Assembly (NCBI GenBank): GCA_965644295.1
Contig: CBFFRP010000219.1
Span: 179,834-243,833 of the forward strand
Source: Paraphysomonas bandaiensis
Lineage: Eukaryota > Chrysophyceae
Direction of reading: 5' to 3'
DNA: 64,000 nt
The position numbers were made by a program, and so were the translations under genes. The notes under the pieces were generated by a model, which searched no databases, had not been told where the DNA came from, and was given only the letters and a program-made list of their open reading frames with translations. Positions 11,645 to 24,385 of the stretch are shown one piece after another (positions within the stretch are counted from its first letter, which is position 1; every line of letters begins with the position of its first letter).

Positions 11645-12230
11645 CCACATCTGACGCTGAATATGATTAGGAGCAGTGGCACCCATTCCTTTCAGGGTTG
11701 GGATTATGTCGTCCTTATCAGGATTAAGTGCGTCAAATCATCATCCGCCCATCATTTGTGTCAGTTGCACTAGCAGAGGTAATACATATATGTTGTATAT
11801 AAATGTGTTGATGATACCAACGACATCAAGAAGTCTCGCGTAACTACAAATTTTTACACTCATTTTCACATATATTCACCTTCGTAACCTTCTGTGGTAG
11901 AGGTACATTGGTTGTAGCTATTGTTAATTTGGGAAATTATTGTTATCAAATAATCTTTTATCATAGCCATTCCCCTGTATAGATTCCATTGATTTAAAAC
12001 AGTACTTTGATTTTTATTTCTTAATATTAATCAGGGAACGCTTTTTTCCTATTACAGCTAGCACGCTATACAATCTAGATATTAGGTTTTTAACATTATT
12101 ATGAGGATAAGTTAGAATTTAACCATGGGATAAGGAGTATCGTTTCTTGTTTAAATTTAAAAACATTTCGACCTCGTTCTACAATTTTGAGAGCGGGACG
12201 ATATAGCCTCCTTATTACCCGTGGTTAAAT
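11645..12230 (+). repeat. Dispersed repeat family C, copy 2
   Basis: Second copy of the element at 1036-1525, with the same ordered blocks: CTGAATATGATTAGGAGCAG, CCTTCTGTGGTAG, CAGGGAACGC, GGATAAGGAGTATCG, and the inverted partner near GATATAGCCTCCTTATTACC. The copies are clearly diverged from each other, so the insertions are not recent. Confidence 0.6.
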
Positions 12231-12544
12231 ATAACTGTATATTAATTTCGTAGTTTGTAATGCCATTTGATTACACGATGCACATCGTATAAAGGGTGAT
12301 AGCACATATATGGTGGGTTTTACAACAGCCTTAACTGAGCTTGAATCTTATTTATTAGAACTTCAATGCAATTAAAAAAAGCTCATCACATATTCGCCAC
12401 AAATTTCCCAAGCTAACTATCACAAAACTTAACCGAACATAGTACCAACGAACTGTAACGAGGAGTTCCTATCACTCAGTTGTACTTGAAAAGAGTACAC
12501 TGTAAACTAGATACAAAAGTGACTACAAATAGTACAGCTTGTTC

Positions 12545-15500
12545 CTATAATATAAGAATAGAGTCATCATCAACGGCAATGTCCCGTTGCTTCATCACTA
12601 AAGATCTAAGAACAACCTCCCAAAAGGAAGCATCTTCATCTGAATCTGCCAAAAACTGCCACACCCTTTCTGATGTGGTTAGCTGTATTTCTTTGGACTG
12701 TACCATCACATCCGTGATGCTAGTTACATCAACTTCACCTTTCAGCTTACTCTGACCATTGTCAAGTCTGGCGTAGTACCTCAACTATATCATACACAAG
12801 GGTCAATTAAATATCGTATGGGTTATAGTGGAACGGGGTACCTTCTGTTCAGAGTCTAACACAAACCATCTACGCTTAAAAGCTTTATTAAACTGTCCTC
12901 TCTTGCTCAAATATCCCTCATGGCAAATCAAAATAGTAGACACCACGCTGGAGCAATGTGACGCTAGCAACTCAAGCCAAAGCTTAGCACCAGATGTGCT
13001 CTCGTGCTCAAAGACATTTTGCGGTCGCAAGTACCAAATGGATCCACTACCATCGTGTAGTTCGATCGTATGTAGAAGAGACACAGATGGAATAACCTGA
13101 TGGAAGAGATAAATGAAGCTATGAAATTTGTGATATACTCTAAGGTACCTTGGTTACATTCCCTAATGATATTATTGCAGTAAGGTATCCCGTAACGGTG
13201 TCGTAAAGTCTCAACTCTCCACTAGATCCTTCCATATGAGAGTACACTGCAAGTCGATTCGTCCCGGCACTTGATAGGCCACTTGGTGTCGGAGTTTGTG
13301 AGTCAACTATTACCACTGTATCCCGTTCAGAGTTTATGGCTACATTACTTGCCGCTGACGCAGTTGAAGTATTGACTGCAATTGTTTTCCCTCTTTGTAG
13401 GGAAGGAGACGAGCCGGAAGGCGCGTTAGTTGAAAGAATTCCGACATACTGGCATAGCATCATGCCGCATCGAATAATTCTGCCCGCTATGTTATGATTC
13501 GGTAATTGGAAATCAAGTGCTTTTCTCCTTGCTAGATGAGGAACAGGGATCATTTCCCATTCTGCAACGCCGTCTCGCTTCTTTCTTCCACAACTCGAAA
13601 AGTGTGTCACTGACGAGAGATGCGTAGGAGGTAAAAGAGCTTCAAAACTGTCCTCAACTTGAACTGAATCGATATCCTCTGTACGCGGCTCATCAGGGCC
13701 TGGGACAACATTGCTCACCTCTCTATGAACGAGAGGGTCTGTCGCAGCTACTCTTCCAAGGGCGTTATTCTTCCTCGTTTCTTTGTCGCTGGGGGCTGAC
13801 AGATCGCTTTTCTCGGGCAATACAACAGAGTGCTTACTGGTTAGTGAGTTGAGAATCACAGAGCGTTTGGCCGTCGAAACCTGCAGAAGCAATAACAAGT
13901 ACCTCAGATTCCAACTACTTTCATGCAAGGTATACACAAACCAGCAAAGCTTTCATCCATTTCGGCAGCATTTTCATAAGGTTGTCATCGTAATTCCCAT
14001 CATAGGCATGATAAATGTCATTGCTGAAGTCGACGTGAGTCCACCAATACTGTGGAAGCCATTGTGGAATGTCTCCTGATGAGCCACTGGTAGAGCGCCA
14101 TGGTGTTGGAACCCGTCCAGACCTGATGTAACGACTCCCTGATGACTCATCGCTCAGATCCGCGACAGTATCTTCGGGTTCGCGGGATTTGCTATCTGCA
14201 GTTGTTGGTTGGGACGTTGAATTTATCCGCAAAAAGCCCATCTAATGAAATAGATGTAAAGAAAAGTACAATATGATCACGTCATGACTACTCACTAGAC
14301 TCTTTGCTCGAGACCATCTGTCAGGTGTCGAGGAAGGCTGAGTGTCAGCATCATCACCATTAGTAGAAGGCAGCATTCCAGTGCGCAGGCCTGTCCTACT
14401 GGACAAGGATTCTCCTTCTGGAAGTGGTAGGCTAGAGTATGGTGCACCGGAATGAGTGTAGGTTCGAGGTTTGAAGAATGACGGGTGGAAGGTATCTGGA
14501 GAGTGAAGTAGAAGGGAAGGGGTACCCGCAGGGGTATTCAGCCAAGCTTGCCCCGAGACTTCACACTTATACAAAATATGAGTACTAGATACAATACACA
14601 TATATACACACACATTATGCGCATCAAGATAACACCACGACTTAACAATACTCACTTCATGTGAAATGTGTAACAGGGTGGACATCAACAGGGCTCGATA
14701 CCCTGAAGCCTGAACAAAATTCGGATATATTTGAAACTTAAGGTGATTAAACAGTTGTGACTGCATATCAGTAAATACATCGGGCCCTGGAACACCTTTT
14801 ATATCATTTTCTATTTGAACCTTCATGTCCCCTGGAATTGCCACTTGCATAGGAGCTCCATCGGCGATAAATTTACTACAGAGAAACTCCGACCATTTTT
14901 TGACAGCCTCCTGATCTTCATCACTCATACTTACACCACCAGCTTCCCCAGAACGCGATACCAGTGGTTGTGGAGAGAGAGGGTGCCCTCGTCGAAAATC
15001 CTCGGCGTATTCCCAACATAGCATGGACTCTTCAGCAAAATTGGACCTTAGGAACTGTCTGAAATGCCCTCTCATATAACTGTGGAATGCTTTAACAATA
15101 GAAAAATAAACCAACTCAAGATAAACTACCTGTTACGCAATGTTCCTTCGAATGATGCACTCTCGGTAAGTATCTTGACATCCCTTTTGGTGTGCTCTGC
15201 CTCTCCACGCGCACAATACTCGTCAGCCATGAAAATCACATCGTTCTCTCCACAAAGCACGGAACGTGAACGCAATGCATCCATCCAGAGTTGCATCTCT
15301 ATTCGCGACTTGGCGCGGAAGGCGTGTGTTCCTTTACTGATCACTACGAAAGAGTGGGATGATTCGTCGAGAAAACACACAGTGGTTGAGGGGGTAAGGG
15401 GAATGCAGGAACAAATATTGGTAGTATCTGACATGCGGGTCATCCAAAGAGAATCTTCAGTTAACTCTACCGCCATCTCTCTATACGCAAAATATATTAT

Positions 15501-16088
15501 ATAAAATGTGATGATATTGCATAATGTCATTTACCTCCATGATTCTTTAACTGATTGGTACTGCAACCGCCCATGCATGAGGGATATACTACGCACCTCT
15601 CGTAACAATGTTTCTGGTACTGACTCTTGGTATACGCTCTGTATCTGAACAGGGGGCTGAATAAATTCTGTACATAAGTCAGCCTGAAGGACAGGATTCG
15701 GCTTGCTCTCTTGGTGATGAAGACTATGTGTCATGTCCCCACTATAGTTAGACTGGAATGTCTCACATCTTCTGTCACTCAAAAGCAACCGTAGGTCACC
15801 ATCGTGATACAGCGCCTCTCTTTCCAGTACATCACATACAACCTCATCAGCATGAGGACGAAGACCAATCCTCGAACTTGCAAGGAATGGCTCGTGAAAC
15901 TTGACTATAATCGAGAAAAAAGGCACATCGGACCTCGGCACTCCCACTTTATCAAGAGCACGGACCGTTAAACTACCAAATGTCTCTACCGGACTAACAC
16001 GAAAACTCTTATAGTGCCCCCCATCCTGATGCCCGATATTCAAGTATAGCTTAATAACCCTCCCGCTGGTGTCGATATCAGTCTCCAT
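12545..16088 (-). CDS. RGS-domain and PH-domain signalling protein
   Basis: Probably a GTPase-accelerating regulator of heterotrimeric G-protein alpha subunits, held at membranes by PH domains. The start is ATG at 16088 (the longer frame begins with GTG). The N-terminus has a ubiquitin/RA-like stretch (VIKLYLNIGH...FGSLTVRALDKVG), then a PH-like block with SRIEMQLWMDALRSRS, then an RGS domain from SYMRGHFRQFLRSNFAEES through the conserved helices to QASGYRALL. After a Ser-rich linker come a second PH-like block and a well-formed C-terminal PH domain (GYLSKRGQFNKAFKRRWFVL...SFWEVVL). About eight exons; junctions such as ESWR-EMAV, LRNSYMRG and KALL-VSTAKR restore the frame. The last residues are acidic then DDSILIL. 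Domain order RA-like, PH, RGS, PH, PH is unusual; the first and second PH calls are weaker than the last. Confidence 0.8.
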
Positions 16089-16148
16089 ATATATATATAT
16101 GTATATCTCGACTGTGCGTAATGATCTGATCGAATCCAAACCACTCAC

Positions 16149-16743
16149 AATACGCTCATCAGGCTACTCAACGCCCCAGTCGCACACAGTTCTTTAGTGA
16201 CATACAATGTGTTTGGAGTGGGAGTGAATCAATCTGTTTAACCAGCAGGTGGTATCATATATCTACACACACACATATACACACCACTCTTGTATATGTA
16301 TGTATAGATGTACTCCTGATGTGCGCATACAGGTACAGCCATATCCTATGGCGATGTGTGCAGAATATGGAGCAGTATTTATCGTACGATTACAGTGCTG
16401 GTGCAGGTACAGCAGTACGTTTGCAGTCATGAGGTACAGCAGAGTACAGCAGTACAGTTGTAGTTGTGGGAAAAATATTCAGTTAGCATCTTCGTCTGCT
16501 GCCTGTCTGTCTGCTCTGTCCGACTCGCTCATACACACCCTCCGAGCAGCTCATCACTCTCTGCAGCACAATCGCCTGTAATATTAACATAAAACAGAAG
16601 TGAACTCTCTGTATAGTTTATCGGAAAGATTTGTGGTGTGGTTAACTGTTAGAGCCCGTCCCGTTACATCGAATGTTAGGCTCTGTACAGTCGCAGTGCT
16701 AACGAACTCAGTCGATCCGATCTCTGTTTAATTATCGATCAAA
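16149..16743. promoter_or_regulatory. Divergent intergenic region, RGS/PH and CYRI genes
   Basis: The shared upstream region of a minus-strand and a plus-strand gene. It holds short AT and CA dinucleotide runs (16090-16105, 16263-16290) and repeated ACAGCAGTAC-type words at 16405-16460. No confident core promoter element was identified. Confidence 0.4.
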
Positions 16744-17879
16744 ATGGGAAATGCATTTGGTAATAAAATCATGCTGTTTTGTTCTAATGGTTCGACACTA
16801 ACATCTCGCACAGGCGGACTCACGCCGGTTATGCAGATTGATGTTAATTTCGCGTCTGCTGGTAGTAGTTGTGCATCTACTTCGATATGTCTTATTGTTA
16901 TCATTCGTAGATGGCAAAGAGATAGAAAATGCAACTGACGACACATCATATCACGTTTTAAGTCGGATGGAATCGTGCCTACCGGAGTTGGAAGGGTACC
17001 GTGGCTGTGGAGAGACTATCAGAGGCGCACTGTCGAATCCCAGTGATGATAATCTGCAGAGAAGAGCCTTTGAGGCTGTATGCCCTAATATCGAATTAAT
17101 ATCGCGCTTTCACAATATTTCAAGTGACATAGGTAGTGTACAAGTGTTTTTTTTGCCTATGTAATAGTATTCGTAGGGTCTACTATTAGAGATTTGGCAG
17201 CAGAATTGACCACAGCAGAAATGTTCCGTCAAAAGTCAGGTGTTGCCAAACTTTTGGGAGAATTAATATTAGTTTGCTTTAAATTTGATCAAATGAAGGT
17301 ACTTATATTTTTGAATACACAGTGTGGGGCTGGGGTAATGGTGTTGGCAGATGTTGAAACCTGAGCTTCAGAACGACTTCTCTTTTTATCGCCGCGCAAT
17401 TGGATCCCGGGCGCTTGCGGGTGTAAGTAGTCAACCTATCTCCGCTGATAGTGCCAATGTGGTATCTATGTGGCTTGCACAAAATTTACCTATGACTTCT
17501 TCCATCCTGCGTGAAACGAACGCGGATGTAGTTGCAAATCTGGCGAACCTCTGCTGTGGTATGATTATTCGTGATACATGTGGGGAGGCGCTCTCTAAGG
17601 TCCTACATATTATGGTCGCCTCCACTGTGGTCTACGATAGGATATCAGCCAGTGGAGCGTTTTGTTCTCAATCAAACGTTAAGGTATGACGGGTACATTT
17701 TAGTGAAGTACCCTTTGATTGAATGGCACACATGGCAGGTGCGAAAGGTCATCAAAGCCATTGGAATGTACGGTGGAAACGATAAGGCAGTGCTAGCAAA
17801 CAGTTTGAAGTACTCCACTACTCACTTTAACGATGCATCAACGCCTGCGAACATTAGATCAGATCTAGATAAGATGTGA
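16744..17879 (+). CDS. CYRI: CYRI/FAM49 homologue (DUF1394), Rac-binding negative regulator of SCAR/WAVE
   Basis: CYRI proteins bind active Rac1 and restrain the SCAR/WAVE complex and hence Arp2/3 actin branching. Exons joined at SA-DGKEIE, DIG-STIRDL, DQMK-MLKPE and NVK-VRKVIKAI give a complete protein. It starts MGN, like family members that are N-myristoylated. Conserved segments in order: LPELEGYRGCGETIRGAL, CFKFDQMK, PELQNDFSFYRRAIGSR (the Arg-Arg pair falls where the Rac-binding arginines of CYRI-B are), VYDRISASGAFCSQS, and LANSLKYSTTHFND near the C-terminus. Length, about 290-300 residues, is close to the family norm of about 320. Confidence 0.9.
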
Positions 17880-20800
17880 TATGTGCATAGTGTTTCGTAT
17901 ACGAAGATGCATATGTATGTATTTTAGTGATACGGACGGGATTGTTAGTAAGATTTTGGTACAAATTAGATTGTTGACAACATAGCACTAGGAGACCTTT
18001 CAGAGAATGGAATATATCGGATGAGATAAATACCTACCTATGGAAGTAGTCGTATAGGAATAAATTAACTTAAGTGGTTTTTCTAAATCTGAATTACTTA
18101 TTACGTTTCGATTATCCAGGTCATCTTGACAAGCAGAAAACCTTGTTCCCGAAGTTTGACCAACTTTTGCCCTAATTGTCCTTTATCTTTCGTCACTATA
18201 ACTAATACTTTGTTAGGTCATGGTCATAGACAATATACTCTGCGTTGTATTGACATCGACTGTGCGTAACACAGAGCTATGGTGAACCGGAAGGTCTGTA
18301 TCTCTTTAATATTACTTACTTACTAAACTGCTGTAGGGATAATATGTTGAAAAGAATATAGAGTATTGCTCATTTGAAAGCGATTAAAAGCTGCATTTTG
18401 AGGAAGAATTATGTCCATTAGTATAAGAAACATCTATTACATGAATTAATGACACGATGTGAAAAAGGAATTATGTTAGAGAAACTATTCGATTAGATCA
18501 TGTCCATCCAAGATCTGATGATATTGGTGGTAAAGAGTAAAGAGTATATAAATTCAGAGAATGACAATTAATGAAAAGATAAATATGTTGATCATTGAGT
18601 GAGTGCAAGTTCAGTTATTTAAGTGGTTGCACCTCCTTGGCGCTTGCAGTGACACATAAGCAGCTTTCGTAGCGCTAAATAGTAGGGTATCAGAGTTAAG
18701 CACTAATTAGTTAAATTGTTTAACTAGTTTAAACTTCATTAGTTCTGACTCTTACATCACCGGCCCGCACGAAACCTTCAGGCCCTCGACAACGACGCCG
18801 TCTCCGGAAACTCTACCTATGCCTGAGGCCCAAGCGGTGCAATGAGACAAAACGCCACATTCCATCTCTCCTCTCAGCACACACATCTAGCACTAGGTAC
18901 ACTCAGGACCTTAATACAGAACCCCGTACCTCCACACAGCCCGATGGAATCTCATCCCAAGGGGGGATCCCCTGATCACATCCGCCAGTGAGCCCTAGGA
19001 CGCACGAGCATGGCGAAACTCACAATCAACATTAAGAACGGAAGTGGTCGCACCTTGGTGCTTGCGGCGACGCACAAGCAGCTTCTGTATTGTGCATAGA
19101 TTCTGATCACATCCGACCATCACCAAAAATTTCACCAGGTTTTACATCAAAACCCAGGTTTTGGTATTACCTCGACTTAATAGTAGGATAATAGAATTTG
19201 TGCTGATTAGTTATGGGTAGCGGTCTACATAGTATGTCTAGCATTCAACTAGCCACTACATTGCTGCAGGTTCTTAACGCCTATTGCTAAATAATAAGAC
19301 TTTCAATATATGACTCTTACACGCCTATTGCCTGTTGCTAATAATTAGACATTCACCACTACCATTGTCAAACGTTGATAGTGAACAAGTGAAAAAAGAG
19401 AGCTAAATGTTTTCATTCATAATATTATTATGGTTTTTTGTGATTATCATGTTTTAAACCTCTGTACAGCTTTACAACAAATTGACAAAGCACTGCCTAT
19501 AACAATGACTATCAATATAATATTATTGACACCATGGCAGTGTAATACAGATGGCAATTAAAGTAGTGCTGATATAGCATATATTGTTAACTAAACGTAA
19601 ATATATATGAATGCTTGTATTGTATTAGTTGAAATGTAAGTCAATCGCTCCCGTACATGCAGAATACGTTATTTATTATGCATGATGACGTACAGTATAC
19701 TTACTGACTTAATTATTTACAGGGTAGCAAATGTTTTGCAGTGATAATCTTTATTATTACCTATTGCGAGTTATACTTTCAGCAACTTAATACTTTATCT
19801 TCCATTTACAATGACTCTGCTTACCTGGAAAGTTTACAAATATACAGACAAAATGCAGGATTTTTATCTCTTGGAGTGATTTTCATGAATGTCTATATTC
19901 TTTATCGTCAATTGCACAACATGTATTACACACTTCGAAATTTAATCAAGTGAAACTAAACATGTATGTATACATCACAGCAATTCCTCTAGTTGGCCAG
20001 ATGACGTATAGTACACATATGAATTTGTTCGAAATGATATCAAAGTATGCTAATTTTAACCAAATGCACAAATTGTGATACTCACTAATTAGAGTAATAT
20101 TAAGCAGTGGTTTTGTGCTGTTATATTTGTATAGATATTTCATATTTGAAATCCAGACGATAACAGTCAAATTAACAAGATTTACTGAAAATGAATTACT
20201 GGTAGTAAACAGTACTGCTATTATTGTTCGATTCCGCCTTCCGCTATAACCAGTATATTGTATATTGTGACAATGACGATAACCGTTGCCTCCAGTGAAA
20301 AACATGTCATCCATTGTATGACAGCTGAGCGAAGCCTACAACTCCAAAACTACGTCAAAATTAGCACTTCAGTTTAACTTGAAAACATAAATACTTACTA
20401 AATATTTAATCAAAATAATCTATAATCGATACGTTCTATACACATACACATCTATGTGACCTACGTTCACATGGACTTTAAACCCATTTAGTAATCGATA
20501 GAGATAGGAAATATCTTCTGACTATATCGTAAAGTTTCCAATATACGTTACTCAAGTATGAGGCGCCTTGCTATACCACTTCATAAATTACTTTTTTAAA
20601 ATAGCCATTGTACTACAACACAAGGCCTGGGAAATTTGCTCCCAAGATTTACTGTCGACGCCATCAGTACTGAAGTTCTTCGAATATATCCAGCTAAATA
20701 TACGCAATAGAACAGTGAGATCTAAAGAAATGGTTACATGTTGTAATGAAAGTGACGTGCTAAGTATTTTATTGATGCCCCAGTCGGACGGGTTATTTGA

Positions 20801-21303
20801 TCACTTTATTAGCTAGTGCCGCCAGAACTGTCAGGACTGTAATAGATAGCTGAGGGAATTTGACCGTTTAGCCAGAAGGCCTTTTTTTCTAGAAGTCAAA
20901 TAGATGGTCGGGTAATAGAACATATACGATGAATTCTGGAATACTGATTAGCATTTGAGAGAATTCTCTATTAAATATGATCCAGTTAGAAGCTCGTATG
21001 CAGGATTTGTAAGCATCAATAGATCTAAATCCGTGGACCGGGTAGTAAGGCCTGTAGGGGGAGATGAAGTCTTATTCTAATCAGTGGAAAAGGAATCACA
21101 AATTCACTCGAATGAAAAGTGGTGAGTACTGAATCTGGGATCACTAACTTCAATCAGGAATCAGTATGATGGTGCTCGAATATCATGCAGCTATGTCGCT
21201 CCAAGCTACGTACCGTATATGCACTCTATGCTGCCCGTATGTAGCTGTATTGTCTGAAATCTTTTTCCGTTTTTTGCAGAGGTGAAAAATTATGCACAAC
21301 TCT
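17880..21303. other. Long intergenic block with repeat-A copies
   Basis: About 3.4 kb without a supported gene. Module-A repeats occur at 18622-18755 and 19045-19370, the second with GCACCTTGGTGCTTGCGGCG and the CCTATTGCTAAATAATAAGAC end. Reading frames at 19741-19953 (hydrophobic, 70 codons) and 20568-20816 (82 codons) show no recognisable motif and may be fragments of an old element. Confidence 0.45.
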
Positions 21304-21476
21304 GGGGGTGGTTGTGCATATCGATTTCATCGATTTGTTCATCATTTATTTCATTGAAAAGTCATCGATTTTTCATTAAAAAGTCACTTTTTTTCACTTT
21401 TCACTGAAAAATCGATGACTTTTCAATGAAATAAACGATGAACAAATCGATGAAATCGATATGCACAACCACCCCC
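21304..21476. repeat. Near-perfect long inverted repeat (foldback element)
   Basis: Two arms of about 72 nt (roughly 21304-21375 and 21405-21476) are reverse complements with a single visible mismatch (ATCATTTATT against ATCGTTTATT). A short loop rich in AAAGTCACTTTTTTTCAC separates them. The outer ends read GGGGGTGGTTGTGCATATCG and its complement. This looks like a foldback MITE; the CAGGGGG-type end recalls hAT termini, but the flanking 8-mers do not match, so no target duplication is claimed. Confidence 0.85.
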
Positions 21477-21733
21477 TGTTCAGAATACACTGTATTAGGA
21501 TTTTTATAACCCCTTTCCACCAATGAATACAGAATAATTGGAGGACTGAAGTCTTCAGTTTACGGTCCTGCGCCCTTATAAGATACTCACCAATAAAAAA
21601 GCAACACGACTGCTGTCGAAAACCATCTCGAACAAAGAAAGATGACCATTGAATGACACTGCGCCACGTTTCAATTCGTCGACCGGACTAGAGAGAGTTT
21701 ACTCCTCAGCTGAATCTGCATTATCTGTAAATC

Positions 21734-22628
21734 ATGTTTTTGTTCGACTGGTGGTACAATGTTCTTGCAGCCCTTGGTAATAAATGAGTGGTCATCTATG
21801 AGTTGGTTTAATTTGTAATATTATTGCAGGCCTTTATCACAAGAGTGCCAAGATACTCTTCCTAGGTCTGGATAATGCTGGAAAGACCACATTACTTCAC
21901 ATGCTAAAAGAAGGGAGAGTTGCTATTCACAATCCCACACTTCACCCCAGTATGAATTCAAACGTGATCGATTAATATCAACTTACGTAATTATTATAAT
22001 TTCAGATCAAGACGAGTTAATCATTGGAAAAATTAGATTCAAGACCTTTGACCTTGGGGGGCATGAAATTGGTAAATTATTATATGAAATTCTCATGGGT
22101 GGTAAAATATTCGTTGTTTTTACACAGCACGCAAACTCTGGCGCGATTACTTTGCCGCTGGTGTTGACGGCGTAGTGTTTATAGTTGATGCAGTGGATCG
22201 TGACCGCTTCCCTGAAGCAAAGCGCGAATTGGATGTAATAGTTTCATTTATTTTGAGACTGTTTTTGACGTGGATTAATTAGGCACTGCTCACCTCGGAG
22301 GAGCTTGCAAACGTTCCCTTTCTTATATTAGGAAATAAGATCGACCTCGGCCGGGCGGCCTCAGAGGAAGATCTCAGATATCAATTGGGACTGTTTGAGA
22401 CATACGGAAAGGAGGTTAGTGCAAAAAAAAAATCATGTATCGTGTAATAATTACTGCTGTCTGTAGACAAAAGGAGAAAGGGACGCCAATGTGCGGCCGA
22501 TTGAGCTATATATGTGCTCTGTTGTCAGAAAAATGGGATATGGTGACGGTATGTTGTTTCTAATATTGGTGAACCCATACTAACTACGTGTTATTGTAGG
22601 ATTTAAATGGCTGGCTCAGTTTCTCTAA
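21734..22628 (+). CDS. SAR1: SAR1 small GTPase (COPII coat assembly)
   Basis: Initiates COPII vesicle budding at ER exit sites. Read as seven exons from ATG at 21734 to TAA at 22626-22628 (about 190 residues). The N-terminal amphipathic helix [15 protein letters not shown] is of the SAR1 type. Nucleotide-binding motifs follow: [14 protein letters not shown] (P-loop), NPTLHP (switch I), FDLGGHE (switch II), LILGNKIDL (NKxD) and [17 protein letters not shown] at the C-terminus, the SAR1 form of the last motif. No C-terminal lipidation cysteine, as expected. Under this splice model the residue after TLHP is Asn, where SAR1 usually has Thr, because the codon spans an intron. Introns are about 46-70 nt. 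Confidence 0.93.
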
Positions 22629-22884
22629 CACCAGCAACCACTTAATCCTTCTTCGTGTTTCTCTAGACTTGCCGATAGACATTCTCGGAAGCCTATTACG
22701 ACTTCAACAACCTCTGAACGATGTGTGTTGTATTCTGTGCATCGCTTAGTATAGCTAGACATTAATCAGAAAAGAATTGCTCATAATAATACTCATTTTC
22801 TCCGAATTTATCTACTTTGCTTGTTGTAATAGCGTTGTATCGAGTATCGATCGACTAAACTCATTTGTACAATGAGGTCTATAT

Positions 22885-23600
22885 ACTAGGGCTAGGAAAC
22901 AATATATTGCAATACTATTGCTAGAGAGCGTTCCATCGATAGTATTGATGGAGATTTTAAGCAGGCCCAACAATACAATTACAATATATTGCAATATATT
23001 AGTATGACTAATCAGTAAGTAAACACATCCGTAGATTTCATTTTTAGTGTTAGTCATTAAGATCACATGACAACCAAACCAACTGCTGCTTATAGCTACT
23101 AAAAATCCACCTCGTCCTCATCCTCTGAGCCATCATCGGTGACGTCAATATCACCATAGCCGGCCATAACTGTCGAATAGCTTTCATAAACAACAGCATA
23201 TTAAGTAGGATGGATACTTTTGCGCAACACTGATATAATATGCTTAGCTGTGCTGAACAGACGTTCCCATGTATTGGATGTACACACCAGGGCCTGGCAA
23301 CCGTTAATGACTCGTGGATCTGTACGTTTCTTAATTTTTTGAGCTGACTGAAGATTTTTAGTCGCATAGTCAACATCAGCTTCATCATCCTTTGTAATGT
23401 TGTAATCAATTTCTTGGCTATTTATATCCCTCTTGCACCCTACAGTTGAGAATCTACTCTTCTATGACTATCGTAATATTGATTGCAATATATTGTGAGC
23501 TACTTTAACAGAAACAATATTGATGGGGTTTTTGGCCGGTGACCAATCAATATATTGTACAGTGAATTGCAATTCAATATATTGTTTTCAATATATATAT
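22885..23600 (-). pseudogene. Degraded hAT-type element (AATATATTG family) with transposase C-terminal remnant
   Basis: The left end AGGAAACAATATATTGC matches the left terminus of the element at 54642-55446, and both share the internal block CTCTGAGCCATCATCGGTGA. On the minus strand around 23240-23320 a frame reads ALVCTSNTWERLFSTAKHI, the hAT C-terminal dimerisation motif (xxERxFSTA). A TGACGTCAATATC stretch follows and encodes an acidic tail. Frames are broken and the right end is eroded, so this is a dead copy. Confidence 0.65.
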
Positions 23601-23757
23601 GTTGTTATGAAGATAATAATGCGCAAGTAAATTGACATCATTTGGGTTACTGCGAGCAAAAAAGTATGCGACAAGACAATATCACGCACTACGCACATAG
23701 GTGCGATCAGATAAACAATTATCACATTATCACCTTACAAACAGCCATACTGAATGT

Positions 23758-23830
23758 CAGGGCTGCGTAACAATTGATTGCAATTTAATTGCCAATTGTT
23801 GTGAATTGTAACTAGTTCATGAAAGTTATT
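23758..23830 (+). repeat. Solo end of the CAGGGCTGCGTA repeat family
   Basis: Starts CAGGGCTGCGTAACAATTG and continues with AATTAATTG-type A/T blocks, like the termini at 28189 and, inverted, at 32177 and 32759. Only this left end is identifiable. Confidence 0.55.
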
Positions 23831-23875
23831 ATTCTTTGAGGCCAGGGGACGTTGGTGGTTAGTAGCTGTTATAAA

Positions 23876-24385
23876 CCCTCAACAATGTCGGACTCGCACC
23901 TTTTCGTGGTGTTCTGGGGGATAAGTACCGGAGTTATTTCTCTGGGAAACTATCGTGAGCCGCAAACATAGTCAGCAGATAATGCTCTGCCCACTCATAG
24001 CCAAATGCTTGTGTGGTTCAAGGGACACCAATAAGTGTCTCTTGTGTAGACGTCTTTGGGCCCTGACGAATAAACAGGTATCCGGAAATGGGGCCACCTC
24101 AAGGGCATCCGGGACAGGACCCACCTGAAGGGTAACCGGGGTATTGGGCTGCCTGCTGAAGTCAAGCATCCGGGATGTTCACCTTAAGGACTCAGAACGG
24201 AAGTGGTTGCACCTTGGTGCTTGCGGCGACGCACAAGCAGCTTTCGTAGCGTTAAATAGTAGGATAATAGCGTCTGTTCTGATCAGTTACAGGTAGAAGT
24301 CTAACTAGGTTGACTAGCATTCATCTAGCTACTAAGTTGGTGCAGATTCTTAACGCCTATTGCTAAATAATAAGACATTCAATAT
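23876..24385 (+). repeat. Composite dispersed repeat B+A, most complete copy
   Basis: Module B begins CCTCAACAATGTCGGACTCG, passes GTGTAGACGTCTTTGGGCCC and GACGAATAAACAGGTATCC, and ends at TTCACCTTAAGGACTCAG. Module A follows at once with GGAAGTGGTTGCACCTTGG, GCGACGCACAAGCAGC and AAATAGTAGGATAATAG, ending CGCCTATTGCTAAATAATAA. Short duplicated phrases (ATCCGGGA-type with CACCT) occur inside B. No coding capacity. This copy best defines the unit. Confidence 0.7.

Noticed and set aside
11383-11670. Ser-rich 95-codon frame
   Set aside because: Low complexity and partly inside repeat family C; no splice partners found.
19741-20816. Two plus-strand frames (70 and 82 codons)
   Set aside because: No motif, no convincing exon neighbours; possible relics but not supportable as genes.
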